In this document: positions 47,159-57,984 of the stretch, piece after piece
Numbering within the stretch: position 1 is the first letter of the stretch
Layout of the letters: each line of letters begins with the position of its first letter
Assembly (NCBI GenBank): GCA_036873755.1
Contig: JAVTVY010019461.1
Span: 1-64,000, forward strand
DNA: 64,000 nt
Direction: 5' to 3'
From: Hanleya hanleyi
Taxonomy: Eukaryota; Mollusca; Polyplacophora; Lepidopleurida; Hanleyidae
Translations under genes and position numbers: made by a program
The notes under the pieces: model-generated
What the model was told of the DNA's origin: nothing
The model's input: the letters and a program-made list of their open reading frames with translations, nothing else
Database searches by the model: none

Positions 47159-47269
47159 ATGAGACCGAAATTAGCTACTTTAGTTCTCACACTCCTGATG
47201 TATAGTTGTTTGGGTTTTTTTCTCAAGAATATCGGTATTACAAGCGGCCTAAAATTGTATTTGAAATAA
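47159..47269 (+). CDS. Short ORF with signal peptide and TATA box
   Basis: 36 codons from the ATG at 47159. The N-terminus MRPKLATLVLTLLMYSCLG is a textbook signal peptide (positive n-region, hydrophobic core, small residue before the cut). A TATATA box lies at 47118-47123, about 36-41 bases upstream of the ATG, so the leader would be only about 10 bases. After the signal there are only 17 more codons before the stop. No consensus donor (GTRAGT) is in range, so a spliced secreted protein cannot be shown. It may be a relic first exon or a chance frame. Confidence 0.3.
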   Translation: MRPKLATLVLTLLMYSCLGFFLKNIGITSGLKLYLK

Positions 47270-47767
47270 ATTAAATCGGCATTAGTTCACATAGACAATA
47301 GTGTTTTCTATTTTCTGATGGGGCCCCACCGAGGCCCACCAAGGGATCATTTCAATCCATCACTTTCTGGAGGTGTGTCTTCGTTCTATAAATGTGGTTT
47401 CGAAGATCTCGGATCTCACGGGACCAGTCGGACGTGATCATTTGAGAAACGCCCTAATACACACAGATAACACCGGTTACCGCATGGCTACGTACAGAAG
47501 TGTCTACGTATGATCGTGCCATGCTTTCGGATGATGGGAGAGAATATCTGGAAGTAGACTGTTATACTCTCTGTGAAATCAAGATATTAACAGACAGTGA
47601 TAGTGTACTGTTCCAGCTGTCCCCCCTTCAGTGAGATTGGTCATTCGACCCCGCCATTTTTTGGTCACTGTGATGTGAGAAATTGATGTTCAGGCTAATA
47701 TATATGATATCATTAGCAATTTCGAAATTGTAATAAATTAATCTACATTTAAAGAGCCCACACTTCG

Positions 47768-47838
47768 AAAAAAAATGTGTTGAAGCCATTTTAGCACCAG
47801 CATTGTGTTAAAACAACAAAATATTTTTCGCAGTGCAT
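47768..47838 (+). mobile_element. AACAC-rich MITE, fragment
   Basis: Partial member of the 32209-32398 family (TGTTGAAGCCATTTTAGCAC and a terminal GCAGTG). It directly abuts the M1 copy starting at 47843. Confidence 0.65.
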
Positions 47839-47842
47839 GTAT

Positions 47843-48308
47843 AACGTCAATCTTAATAAATTAATATCCTATATCAATGCTCCCCAATCGTATATGTCGC
47901 TATATAGGATCTTACTTATTTCAATTCAATTTTGTGTTCAGAGCTCTCAGGTCATGAATATTTAATAGCCTTTATGACATCACGGCCTCATTGGACTACT
48001 CCACTTGCAGTCGGCGAGGGAGGATAGGGTGATCGTTTCCTTTTACCGCAAGGTTTACACCAAGGACCAGTCCCTATATCAATCCCGCATTATGAGGCCA
48101 CACTGACTGGAGTGCGGCAACATCAAAAGATACCCAGTCATCGTGATTCGGGCCAACCAGAAAATCCCTACCATTGTTGTATCCTTCAAAGCACAATGAA
48201 GAGTTCTCGGGATTGCATGACGTTCGCGTTACTGCAAGTCGGTTAGATCTTACAAGCGACATATCCAAATGGAGTAACAGATAGGATTTAATTTCAGTAG
48301 ATTGAAGG
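47843..48308 (-). mobile_element. Hairpin MITE family M1, split copy
   Basis: The two halves of an M1 element lie at 47843-47914 and 48246-48308. Each half matches the copy at 24266-24362. The break is in the central loop, between the two GCGACATA/TATGTCGC stem halves, where a 331-base segment is inserted. Confidence 0.85.
47915..48245 (-). mobile_element. 331-bp insertion with 8-bp target duplication
   Basis: Flanked by exact GATCTTAC repeats (47907-47914 and 48246-48253). No terminal inverted repeats are seen. On the minus strand it begins TAACCGACTTGCAG, runs through a 52-codon open frame and stop, then AT-rich 3' sequence ending AAAATTGAATTGAAATAA. A TTGAA-type tail also ends the LINE at 45450. 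This suggests a retroposed transcript or a 5'-truncated LINE/SINE product rather than a DNA transposon. Confidence 0.7.
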
Positions 48309-48561
48309 AGCTCATCAAGACATATTATCCAATATAATCGGAATAGTTTAATACTGTGTAAAGTCTGAAAGCAACACGAGACGAAAGGTTTCACGAATAC
48401 TCACGGCGGTGCATATTTATTGGAACTGATCCGTGATCCGTGATCCAAGTGTCTTTGTTGACATTCCTCGACATCTTGAAACACGAGTACAATGGCGCCG
48501 AGGCAAGTATCAGCAGCACGGCTGTTAATGCAGCAGCAACTGAAGCCATCGTGAATTTCAT
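48074..48561 (-). CDS. Secreted protein; exon 1 firm, exon 2 tentative
   Basis: Coding exon 1 runs 48561-48405. The exon starts at 48577 after the acceptor TTTTAGCTTTGCAG and ends at a consensus donor C|GTGAGT; the intron is phase 1. It encodes 52 residues beginning with a clear signal peptide (MKFTMASVAAALTAVLLILA), probably cut near residue 26, then a mature part with one Cys. The next acceptor in frame, GACTTGCAG at 48232, opens a 52-residue exon ending at 48074. This would give 104 residues with C-x7-C and NSS (a possible glycosylation site), then DDWVSFDVAALQSVW. That last stretch recalls the W-x-SFDV-x6-W motif of TGF-beta-type prodomains, but the protein is far too short for one. Exon 2 lies in an inserted element, so the true partner may be elsewhere. 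Confidence 0.5.
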
Positions 48562-48577
48562 ATCTCCGTGAAAATCT
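48405..48577 (-). other. Signal-peptide exon of the 48-kb gene
   Basis: 173 bases, with 16 bases of 5' UTR before the ATG at 48561 (context GAGATATGA). Acceptor and donor both fit the consensus. The second in-frame Met (residue 5) could also start. A short near-perfect GATCCGTGATCCGTGATCC repeat (48428-48446) lies inside the coding part. Confidence 0.7.
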
Positions 48578-48709
48578 CTGCAAAGCTAAAATATATACAG
48601 ATAGATCTATAATTTCACAATGTTAATGACTGCATGCTGGTATCTGTACTCGGTTACATACAATAGGTCATAACGTATACGCTACATAAAAAGAGTGGCC
48701 AAAAAACAT

Positions 48710-48955
48710 GCCGGGGTACTGACAAGCAGTCAAAATATCCCACAATCAAATATACTCACTGCATATTTCTGAAAACCTCACAAGAACCAAAAGTGATCCC
48801 TGTGATGATTTATATCCCAGCCACGTTTTCATTGTAGCTGTTCATGTGGAAATCTTGAATGACATGACCACACGGTCCCTAGCACCGGCTTGAGGGATAT
48901 TAGATATAAATATTTAAGACCTACGATTGAATAACCATCATATGATGGAAAATGA
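48710..48955 (+). repeat. Dispersed repeat family R2, copy 3
   Basis: Full-length relative of 35130-35360, colinear with it from the ACAAG-AGTC start to the TCAT-TGATGGAAAATGA end, at about 80-85% identity. It lies 130 bases upstream of the signal-peptide exon of the minus-strand gene. Confidence 0.85.
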
Positions 48956-49255
48956 TGAACGTTAGACAGAGGAAACGATTCAGAATACATATCTGTGAGG
49001 CTCGACGCCGTCCACCATGTTTACAAGTCACACAATATGCCGCCTTAATTTCCGTTCTTTGAACATGATGAAACGGAACTGTTTGTTTCACACTGTGACA
49101 TATCGTTAATATGTTCTTAAAACGTTTAAGACAACAATGACCTCATGGGCCTTTCCCGATTTAATTCTTAGACAAAGGTTTGCCCCAGCGCAATATTTAT
49201 GTACTGGTCGAAGACGACACATCATAGGCGTAGACCAGAGCGGACGCAAGGTCGA

Positions 49256-49476
49256 GGGGGGGGGGGGGCTTAATGTCGCACTCAAATTTGTTTCACTCAT
49301 ATGGTGACAGTCAGTTTGGTTGGGAGAGGAAGCCGGAGTACCCGGAGAGAACCACCGCCCGTCGGCATGCACGGACCGGAAACTTTCACACACGGACCAG
49401 CTGGGCTCGAACCCGTGCCGGTTCAGCAGTGTGAGACTAGCGGTCACCAGCGAAGCGCCTTAGACCACTCGGCCCC
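49256..49476 (-). mobile_element. tRNA-derived SINE with 11-bp target duplication
   Basis: On the minus strand the head GGGGGCCGAGTGGTCTAAGG carries a Pol III A box (class II Leu/Ser-like), and CGGGTTCGAGCC is the B box. The body contains GTTCTCTCCGGGTACTCCGG followed by CTTCCTC, a block I know from several invertebrate SINE families. It ends GCGACATTAAGCC with a C run. Exact 11-bp direct repeats CGCAAGGTCGA flank it (49245-49255 and 49477-49487). This is a complete, fairly young insertion. Confidence 0.92.
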
Positions 49477-49559
49477 CGCAAGGTCGAATATGCGTCTGAC
49501 GCCAAATAGGGTCAGCTTCTCAAGTGGTGGCTTCTCATAGGAGCAAATAGTGGGAAGGC

Positions 49560-51240
49560 CGACGATGCGTCTGACACAAAAAAGGACAAGAGCGTTACTC
49601 ACACCCAAACACACCCAAAGCGGTTCCTTCAGCTCGGGTATATACTGTGATGGATAAAATATATATCACACTTAACCTTGATGCTCTTAATCTCTCCCTC
49701 TCTCTCCTCTGATTGTGGTAAGGTGCTAGAAAATATGGGATATATTAAGGTGTGTATGTCTAGGGAGCGTTGAGGGCGGCTATCTCCAATATTTAACCCT
49801 AATTAGTCCCTCTGAGTTCGTAGGTTTAAATCTGTGAAGTTATGAAACTAACCACCTTATGTCTTCTACGAGACGCGGAGGTATATCCTCCTGTGACGTC
49901 ATAAACGTTCCCCGCCGAGGAATGCTGAAAATTTGCACTCCGCATGCGCGGTGCCATTTAGACCGGAAGTGACCTCAGACTGGAAATACCGGAAATGATC
50001 TATTCCCACAACCCACAAAGTACGCCAGAATATTTGTTTTATATACTACTATCTGCCCAATCCTCGTCTTAACTCTCATTTTATCATCTACTAACAGTTA
50101 GACAGAAGAAAACTATACTCCCCCTTACTTTATTCTCTAACTGCATGGTGCAGTTATTTACTACCGGTACTACTCGTCACTCTTCACGTGGACAGAAACA
50201 GAGGTTATTTCAACGCGTTGTCGCTGAACTATTGGCCAACAAGAGGGGATAGAAATCGTTAGCCCGGCTACGTTGAGGAGAATCCCTTCCATTGAAAAGC
50301 TGAAATGGCGAGAGTGTCGCTGTCATAACCCATGCTGTGGAAATGCGCCAAACTGCATATGGTTGTAGTTTGCACTTGTGGTTGTCGCGACGCCTGCTGT
50401 GGAAATGGGCCTCAAGGTTATAATTTATTTAGATTACAAGTGACAAGATTTTCTCAGTAGACAAACGCGGCGTGGAATGTTGGCAAAATAAGATAACGGA
50501 TCTACTAAAGCAGTGACAGTATCCAGCAATTTCATCGAACAGGGAAAGTTTTATGGGTCGAATCTGAAAATCAGAAATTCGAAGAAATTGCCACAGAAGC
50601 AAATCCGGGTTGAGTCATTTCCAAAATATTGACTTTCACTGAACTGATTGCCATGTGTGTATACTAAAACACAAGTAAGATGGGGAGCGCTTTTTGTAGA
50701 ATTTTAATCAGATTGCCTGGGAAAACAGCTAGTAACGTCGCGAAGATTTTCAGTTCGTTCCAGGTTTAAGTCAATGTTTGTTTTTCTCCTGAGTTTGAAT
50801 TAAATAGTCATATCTCTCATGGTGATCTTGTGACAAGCTATTCATAGATATCGGAAAGTTTACATTGATATGGCATCAATACTGAATTATCGGGACCATA
50901 TATATATACCATGAATATCCGGTAAATCATCACATTTGAAAGAGGATCCACTCATATTGTATGTTACTTAAAAAATCGTCGCCAGCGGGTCGTTCTGCAG
51001 CGTAAGGAATCAACCGTACTAGACTACACGCGGGAGTTCCACAGGGGAGGGTCCATATTCGAGAGTTTTAGACCCGAAACCTGATGACTTTTCATCCCTC
51101 TCCAATCCCATGATGCAATGTACATCCACGACAATTAATGGCAGGTGGGGATTATAATACAATTGAAATACCCTGCCACCTCCCTCATGTAGCACGACTC
51201 TGCATAAATTTACTTTCTTGCAGTGTTTAGAACAAAATTA
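49560..51240. other. No gene recognised
   Basis: No credible exon or repeat family was recognised. A short CT-rich stretch lies at 49690-49715. Confidence 0.45.
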
Positions 51241-51243
51241 ACT

Positions 51244-51475
51244 CTACAAAATAACTACCATTTCTGCGTGATATCGATAATATATTACGCTTGAAATAAC
51301 TTTGTAATTTTCTCCATATAAAACCCCAGATAGTTGTTCCATGTACCCGGTCTCAATTACATAGGGAGACGTCATAATGTATTCATGCTCACTGGCACAA
51401 AGGTCACTGATGCCGTATAAAGTAATAACAGGCGGTCCGTGGGAGTGTCGCTTTATCCCATGCCCATTGAAATTG
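51244..51475 (-). other. Candidate terminal exon, unknown secreted protein
   Basis: After a plausible acceptor (GGTTTATCATTCAG) the minus frame stays open for about 77 codons to a TAG at 51244. It includes DLCASEHEYIMTSPYVIETG, then YMEQLSGVLYGENYKVISS. The YIMTSPYVI...G pattern faintly resembles the first strand of alpha-2-macroglobulin/TEP family proteins (usual form 'YlvtaPkvlr.G'), but this is a weak resemblance. Most of it is duplicated in inverted form at 51514-51659, where the frame is also readable (CASKHEYIMTSSNVI). Confidence 0.3.
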
Positions 51476-51659
51476 CTGAATGATAAACCGCACACACCTC
51501 TTTGGCCGAACATGGCATTGTTGACCGTTGTGCTAGTAAACACGAATATATTATGACGTCTTCCAATGTAATTGTGGCACGGTACATGAAACAACCGTAC
51601 CGGAGTTTAATATGGAGAGAATTACAAAGCTATTTCAAGCGTGATATATTATCGATATC
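51270..51659. repeat. Inverted duplication with 99-bp spacer
   Basis: Arms 51270-51414 and 51514-51659 are inverted copies, about 80% identical. They share GATATCGATAATATAT, GCTTGAAATA-CTTTGTAATT and GACGTCATAAT-TATTC. Both arms retain a homologous open frame read outward from the spacer. Confidence 0.9.
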
Positions 51660-52224
51660 AAGGAGTACTGGTGGTCCTTTTGTAGAATTCAGTTTGTTCT
51701 ACACGATGGAAAAAAAAGAACATTTGTGCAGATTTTTGACCAGCTCCAAAGTAGACGATTAATTAAAATGGACAGACTATAGTATGCCTATCAAGGCGAG
51801 CATGTCGCACATAATTGCAAAAAAAAAAAAAATTATAACAAAAATGGGGAAAAACACTATTGTGTCCTTACCTTGAATATAGGAGTACAGGATCGACCGA
51901 ATAAATAAGTATATTTCGAACGACGCAGTATACCGTTAACTGCTTGACAGGCAAATTATCTCAACGAGAACATACAGAGAAAGCTGTACTCAAATACGGC
52001 CAAGGCAGACTGGCATAGGCTTTTATTTTGGAAGAAAATGATCAAGAATTTCGATTGGCCAAAACATTCACACGTCGATATGCTTTCGCAAAACAGGACA
52101 GGAATGGCGATTCTCAGAACCTCGAATTCCCAACACGGAACCATTTTCTACGACTATACGAAATACTACGGTGAATGGAGGGTGTCTGGTTTCATGCTGT
52201 TTCAATGATTTCTTCTTTGAAGTA

Positions 52225-52320
52225 GCAGAAATGCACTTGGCTGGGTGATGCTTAGTTGGTTCGTCGCGAAAAAGCTGAAATATTGTTGAAAGCGGCGTTA
52301 AATTCTATCCACTCACTCAC
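52225..52320 (+). mobile_element. SINE-like 3' end
   Basis: AAATATTGTTGAAAGCGGCG, TTAAA, then CACTCACTCAC. Same ending as at 20950-21000. It shows the mollusc-type tail most clearly in this window. Confidence 0.65.
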
Positions 52321-52329
52321 TATTCTACT

Positions 52330-52880
52330 ACACCCCATGCGTTTTATCAAATAACATTATTACAAATAAGGAAGGAAGCCCAGGTGGCATCTAATTCCAT
52401 TAGATGTCACTTTAAAAGCGGTTCGGTGCGGATAGTTTGACGTCATGACTTTCTTTCCATGCCCAGTTGGACTCGACCAGAGTGGGGATAGGCTAATCCG
52501 TGTACTGCGAAATGACCATTGTATATGAAGTACCGGATCAACAGTATAATGTATTTAAAAATCCAAGGTTCAAACTATATTTGACATATTCTGGAAATTT
52601 ATTGGTAATTGTTAACATTGTTTTTTCGTCATTTTGAACATCAAAAGCGTTTTTGGATGTCCCTAGGTGTCATAATGTGGACTCGCCCCCTACGAGTCGA
52701 TTTCGGGCACGCGACTTGCAGGTGTTGTCTGCTCCCATGAATTGATGGACCAAACCTTTTTTTGTCAGGTGCAGGGGTGATAACGTGTAATTTACATGAT
52801 AAAATATTGCTTTGCACGAAAAATCTCCATAATTCTGCCGTTTGTAGTATAGTAGAATAGAAATAACTGCTTGTTTACGA
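52330..52880. other. No gene recognised
   Basis: AT-rich; short frames only. Confidence 0.45.
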
Positions 52881-52884
52881 CGGT

Positions 52885-53008
52885 AAAACAAGAAGGATAG
52901 ATCGCGATGCAATCGGATGAGTCTTCACGTTTGATCACTCAGGCCTACGGCCTTCGTGACCAAATTTAGACTCATCCGATTGCATCGCGATCTATCCTAC
53001 TTGTTTTA
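52885..53008. repeat. Hairpin with 41-bp arms
   Basis: GATAGATCGCGATGCAATCG (left arm) is matched by its complement at 52969-53000. Arms of about 41 bp differ by one base or indel. The spacer of 42 bases contains a further GGCCTACGGCC micro-hairpin. A fold-back MITE is likely. Confidence 0.88.
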
Positions 53009-53029
53009 TAGCACTAAACGAGCAATTAT

Positions 53030-53345
53030 TTCTTCAATCTAGCCCCAGAACTCACTTTAGCTGCGAAAACTGACCTCTGGCCTAGTGGATTTCTGGGAGC
53101 GGAAACGGAAACGTCGCACCTGTTTGTTTACTTTCTTATTTGTTCTACTTTTCAGAATCTTATCTTATCATGCGCACAATTGATTTTCGGCGTAACCAAT
53201 CTCGCATTCGTCTATTTCCGTATTGGCGGAACTTAACCCAGTTGCTGAGTTCTGGGGATAGATTGCTATTATTCAACTAAACATAGAAATAGTTTTGTAT
53301 AATTTGAATTGTTTGGTTAAAATTAACTTCATTTCACAATGAAAT
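53030..53345 (+). repeat. Dispersed repeat family R3, plus copy
   Basis: Shared with 58440-58800 in reverse: blocks CCCAGAACTCACTTTAGCTG, GGAAACGGAAACGTCGCACC and TTGATTTTCGGCGTAACCAA. Relative to the 58-kb copy it lacks about 65 bases that include a LINE-like CAATAAAGAATCTTATC segment. It continues straight from the 52885-53008 hairpin. Confidence 0.88.
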
Positions 53346-53349
53346 GCGA

Positions 53350-56300
53350 CTTCACAATTAGCCGTGCCTGTCAAGTCAATCCGTCTATCGCATAATCTGA
53401 TAATCTGATAAGTTAAATGAGTACAATAATATAATAATATAGCATATTTACCTTTAACTGTAAATACACATGTACAGATACTTTGTGAGCGATGGTATTA
53501 AAAATATAGAAACAATCCAAGAATACTATGGGAATGAATAATTGCCGACTCACATACGTAGATAAAAATGAACCTGTTTTAAATAGCGTTGTCTTTTAAC
53601 CACAGCTGTAGTGAATGCATTATTGTTGCACAAAGTCTCTGCTGATTGCATAATTTCGGTTCTTGTTTTACCTTTTTGTTTATGTGTGTTTGTGGCGAGG
53701 AGGGAGGGAAGGGGGAATTTTTACCTCCGTCGATCAGACGGAGGTCTAGGAATGCAACGTGAAATCTCCCGCCAAATAATTGTCATATGGGGAACCCTCG
53801 ACTCATGTGATTTCCAATAGGGTTTGTCATGGTTCTCGACGAAATTTTGAAGCAATGATTTTGGACACAATTGAAATGAAAGCTCGTGTGAAACACGGGC
53901 GAAGAGCATTTCCCCAGACAATTTTGTAACACATAATTTGGTACTCACAGGGCTTTAGATCTCCCCAATTTGGGCACACCCCCTATTAGGGGTGGCAATT
54001 GTTTTTAGGATGGGACAGAGTTGGGGGCAGATACCCCTGGAGGATGAGCAATCAGGAATCATCCCTGGTAGAAGGGATTTCTTGACCAATGGTTGAAACC
54101 CAGTGTGAGGCAATACAAACTTTATTTTGCGTTTCATGGGCCCACCGACATTAAAAAATCGAATAAAAATAAAATTTCAAATTGCCACTTTTATATTTCC
54201 TACGAAAGTTTCAACATAAAGATTTTAACCCCCTTTTTATTCCTGATTGTATGAATTAGGCTGTTGTATTCTATCTGAAACAATGCCAGCAAATAAAAAA
54301 GCCAAAAAAAAAAAAAAGATACCTTTCACTATAATTTTTCACTGTAAGTCAGCGAATTGTTGTTGTTGTAAAATGCTGCTAATACTACTAAGGCCGGTGC
54401 AAATTAATTCTATGTTTCTCGTCAGGACAGCTTTTCAAATCAATGAGGGAGGGCGAAAAACACAACACAGTCAGAGATAAAAACACGGACAAAATGGACT
54501 TTTCCCCCAAATTTTTTCAACACTCTGGAATAGTTTTCTGACATACATAATAACAAACTATAGCAACATATTTAAACAATTTATTAAATGTTCAATCAAA
54601 TTAAACTACTTAAAACATAGACCCCAGTGGTCCAAGTTCATCAATGTTTTTTCAAATGAGGTGGGCAGGTGTTTGTTTTATTATTTTTTTCTTTTGGCCC
54701 ACAGATTATATTTAAAACTTTCCTCTAATTTCTGCAAAATAAAAATTGCCAAAAGCTTTGTTGTTGACTGAACCATGTGAAATTCACATGAGGAATTCTT
54801 GAGGAATTTGAAGATTTTAGCCTAGCAGTATTTCAAATATATGTACTACAAAAGTTGTCTCCCCTCTTCAATTGCTGTTTCCAGTAATACTGAACCAGCC
54901 AGCAGAATCCCATTGGAATTATCAATTAACTGGATTATCTGCATAGAAAAATGTCAGCTTTGTTTGTATTGTGAATACAAGCTGAAGGAAAAAAGCCAAC
55001 AATATAATTTACCATCGGTACTGACTTGAAAAAACACAAGACTTAGTCCCTTTCCGTTTCGTAACAGGTCCGAGTTTTGCATGCACCGTTTCATAAACAG
55101 GACCGAATTTTGCATGCACCCGGCTACCACGCACGTGCAACAGGAAGTAAAATTTGCCGCGGGAAATTGACAAAGTTGACAGGACCCACAACAGTGATCA
55201 AAGATCGTCTTGAAATAAATTTTCAATGGATTATTTATTGGATTGTCCGTTCCTTCAGATAGAGCTAGACTTCTACCAGGTATTTAAGAACATAGATCAC
55301 GTTTTATCGTTTTGCTAGATGAAATTCTACTTGTCGCATGGACAGGTAGATTTGTTTTTCACTTGTCGCCGGGAAAATTCAGTTGTCCGCGGCAGATAGA
55401 CATGGCGTTATTTTGACCGCTGTTAACTAAAACACATCAAATCTGGTAAACCATATAAACTTAAGTTTATAGTCATCTTAAATTAGACTTAGTGACTGTG
55501 TTTTTATCTCCCAGATTTGGCAAAATTCTACGCGGCATACATTTGTATTGGCTTCACATTCACGTAAAACCTAGGCGCGCGGCGACGCGAAACATAGAAT
55601 CAATATTCCCCGGCCTAAGGCAATAGCGACATTCATAGTAAATCGGGAACCTTCACTGGCTGTGTGATCTATCACTCTGCCTTGGTACTCATATTTCGAC
55701 AGTGATGCAGTATGTCAGAGCTAGGAAATGAAGGCTATTTCAACAGCTCAGCCGATACAGCATGGTTTAAGTTACTGTTGAAGCATGGGACTGTTGAAAC
55801 ACATGCAAAATTTGCTAAATTGTTCTGGAAGAAAAACCACAGCCACAACAAAATGATGACAATGTTAGATTTGAGGTGTATGTTAGCAGTTAAGATGTGA
55901 CTTAACTTACAGCTTTTGACCTTGAGAAAATAGGTCAATGTCAGTCATATTCATACACTCTAGGTCCATCATCAGTTGCATATGTGGTATCAATTTAGAA
56001 TGCCTAGCTATATTTCATGTTATATCATAATATACAGTATATAACCTGAGAAAATAGATTCAGTCAACTGGGATAGGCTTCTAGTCAGTCACCAATTGCA
56101 CAAGTATTATGAATTTGGAGAGCCTATCTTCACTCTTTTAAAAATTATTGCTAATGCTAAATTTGACCTCGATAAAACGGTTGAAGGTCAGTCAATTTCA
56201 TTAGGCTTCTGATCCATCACCAGCTGCACATGTGGTATGACAAGAAAGATGGGCAAACAGAGAGACAGACAGACAGATGACACGGAAAGTTCAGTTCATT

Positions 56301-57920
56301 TTGGCGCATCATTACATATCATCTTCAAAGTCTAAATATTCTGTCAACATGCACAAGAACACACCATTTTACTTCAATTGTAGAGAAGAGAAGCAACTCC
56401 GAGTAGGAATCACAATTTATTCTGTATATTTTGCTATTAGTTATAGCATCTTCAGCAGTGAACAAAGTTACAAACAGCTCCATACGCACAGTATATATAC
56501 AAGGCATAATGTGATCTTAGCCAATACGCATTTATGAATACTAAGCCAGTAAATTATATCAGGTTGGACATATTAAAATGCCGTCATTTTCAGAAATTGT
56601 TAAATGTTAAGCGATAACCTGACAGTGATCTACAAATGGTGTGATTCAGGTGTATATCTGTTACCATGATTCAGTCATAATATTGTCTGTAATTATATTT
56701 ATGTCGACAAGGAATACACAATTATTTGCTAATATTATTAACTGTATGTTGTTTATGATTAATATGAACTTTTTATTTGCTGGAATCCAGCCATTTGTTC
56801 CATATGGGCAATATTCTCATCAGCCATCACCATTCAATATGAATGTGATACATATACAAGTCCATGGTCATTGATACAGTATGGTGAAGGTGACCTGTAA
56901 CACCAGTATACAAAATTATACCGAGCGCATTGAATCCTCACCACATGATGCTGAGGCAGGTCAGAACGGAGTGTCGGTAAAATGAGGTGTGTTTTGTAGA
57001 GGATTCTCTCAATGATGATGCTATACTGTACACATACAAAATATGAAGTGTTGATGTGTCTGGCCTATAGCACAAAATCACAAGCAAATTGGTACAACTA
57101 GGCACACAGGGTCTCATTTCTACCGCTAACGTGTTGATTTGGGTGGGGGCATCCTCTCAGGGTAGGTGGGGTTGGGAAGGGGCCTAATGTCTCAAACGGT
57201 ATTCAAGGTTTTCCATCAATATACTCTATTCCATACCCCAATATTTCAAGCACGTGAAATCAGACAAAACTTATGTGCGGGGAATGTGACTTCCACATCC
57301 CTGGCTGGACATGCTAGTGGGGAACCCTCAATCCCAGGTTAATTACCATTGGTGGAGTTAACGTCCAACAATGCAAAATTGAGCTTGGCATCCGGCCCTA
57401 TGTTATTCAGCGATGTATTCCCCTACGGACCCTGTTGCCTCGACGTAGGTCTTTGCGCTCATCCAGCGCTTGTTTTTTTATTGCTCTACAGTTTTATCGC
57501 AGAAAACACTCCTGATTTTATTGCATCAGTGTCATGCATATCGCTTACATAACATATAATTTGAAATCCTGTCATACAATACACGGAATGATTATTCCGT
57601 TGCTGTTGTTTCTGTTCATGTATTTGATTATTGAAAAATTACCTCGATTCTGTTGCATCATCGCCGTACATATCTCTTTACAGGACATATCCCATTTCAA
57701 ATCCGATCAAAATATACAAAAATAAGGTTTTTACGAAATGCCGCTAAGTATACAGGAAGTTCTAGTGTTTCCAAACGTGATCGCGTTCACGTTGTAATTT
57801 GTAAATGGTAAATCTTGGATGATTTACTCTATATTGCAGTGTACTAGTAGTGGAGAAAGGTGCGCTTTGGGACACAGGTACAGGTTCGGAGAGGGAGAGA
57901 GTGACGTCACCCTGATCGGG
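53350..57920. other. No gene recognised
   Basis: Low-complexity patches occur, such as a poly-A stretch near 54300 and a tandem pair of CCGA-TTTTGCATGCACC near 55070-55120. A 62-codon ATG frame at 55712-55897 (starting MSELGNEGYFNSSADTAWFK) is protein-like but has no strong donor or known motif. Frames at 56641, 57349 and 57534 are hydrophobic but unsupported. Confidence 0.5.
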
Positions 57921-57984
57921 CCAAATGAGAGGGGGGAGTGAAAAGGGCAAGCTCGAAGAACAAAACGTTTCAATGGAGGAGGGA

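Noticed and set aside
49400..49476. A functional tRNA-Leu/Ser gene
   Set aside because: The A and B boxes are present, but a longer SINE body follows and a target duplication encloses the whole, so it is a SINE head.
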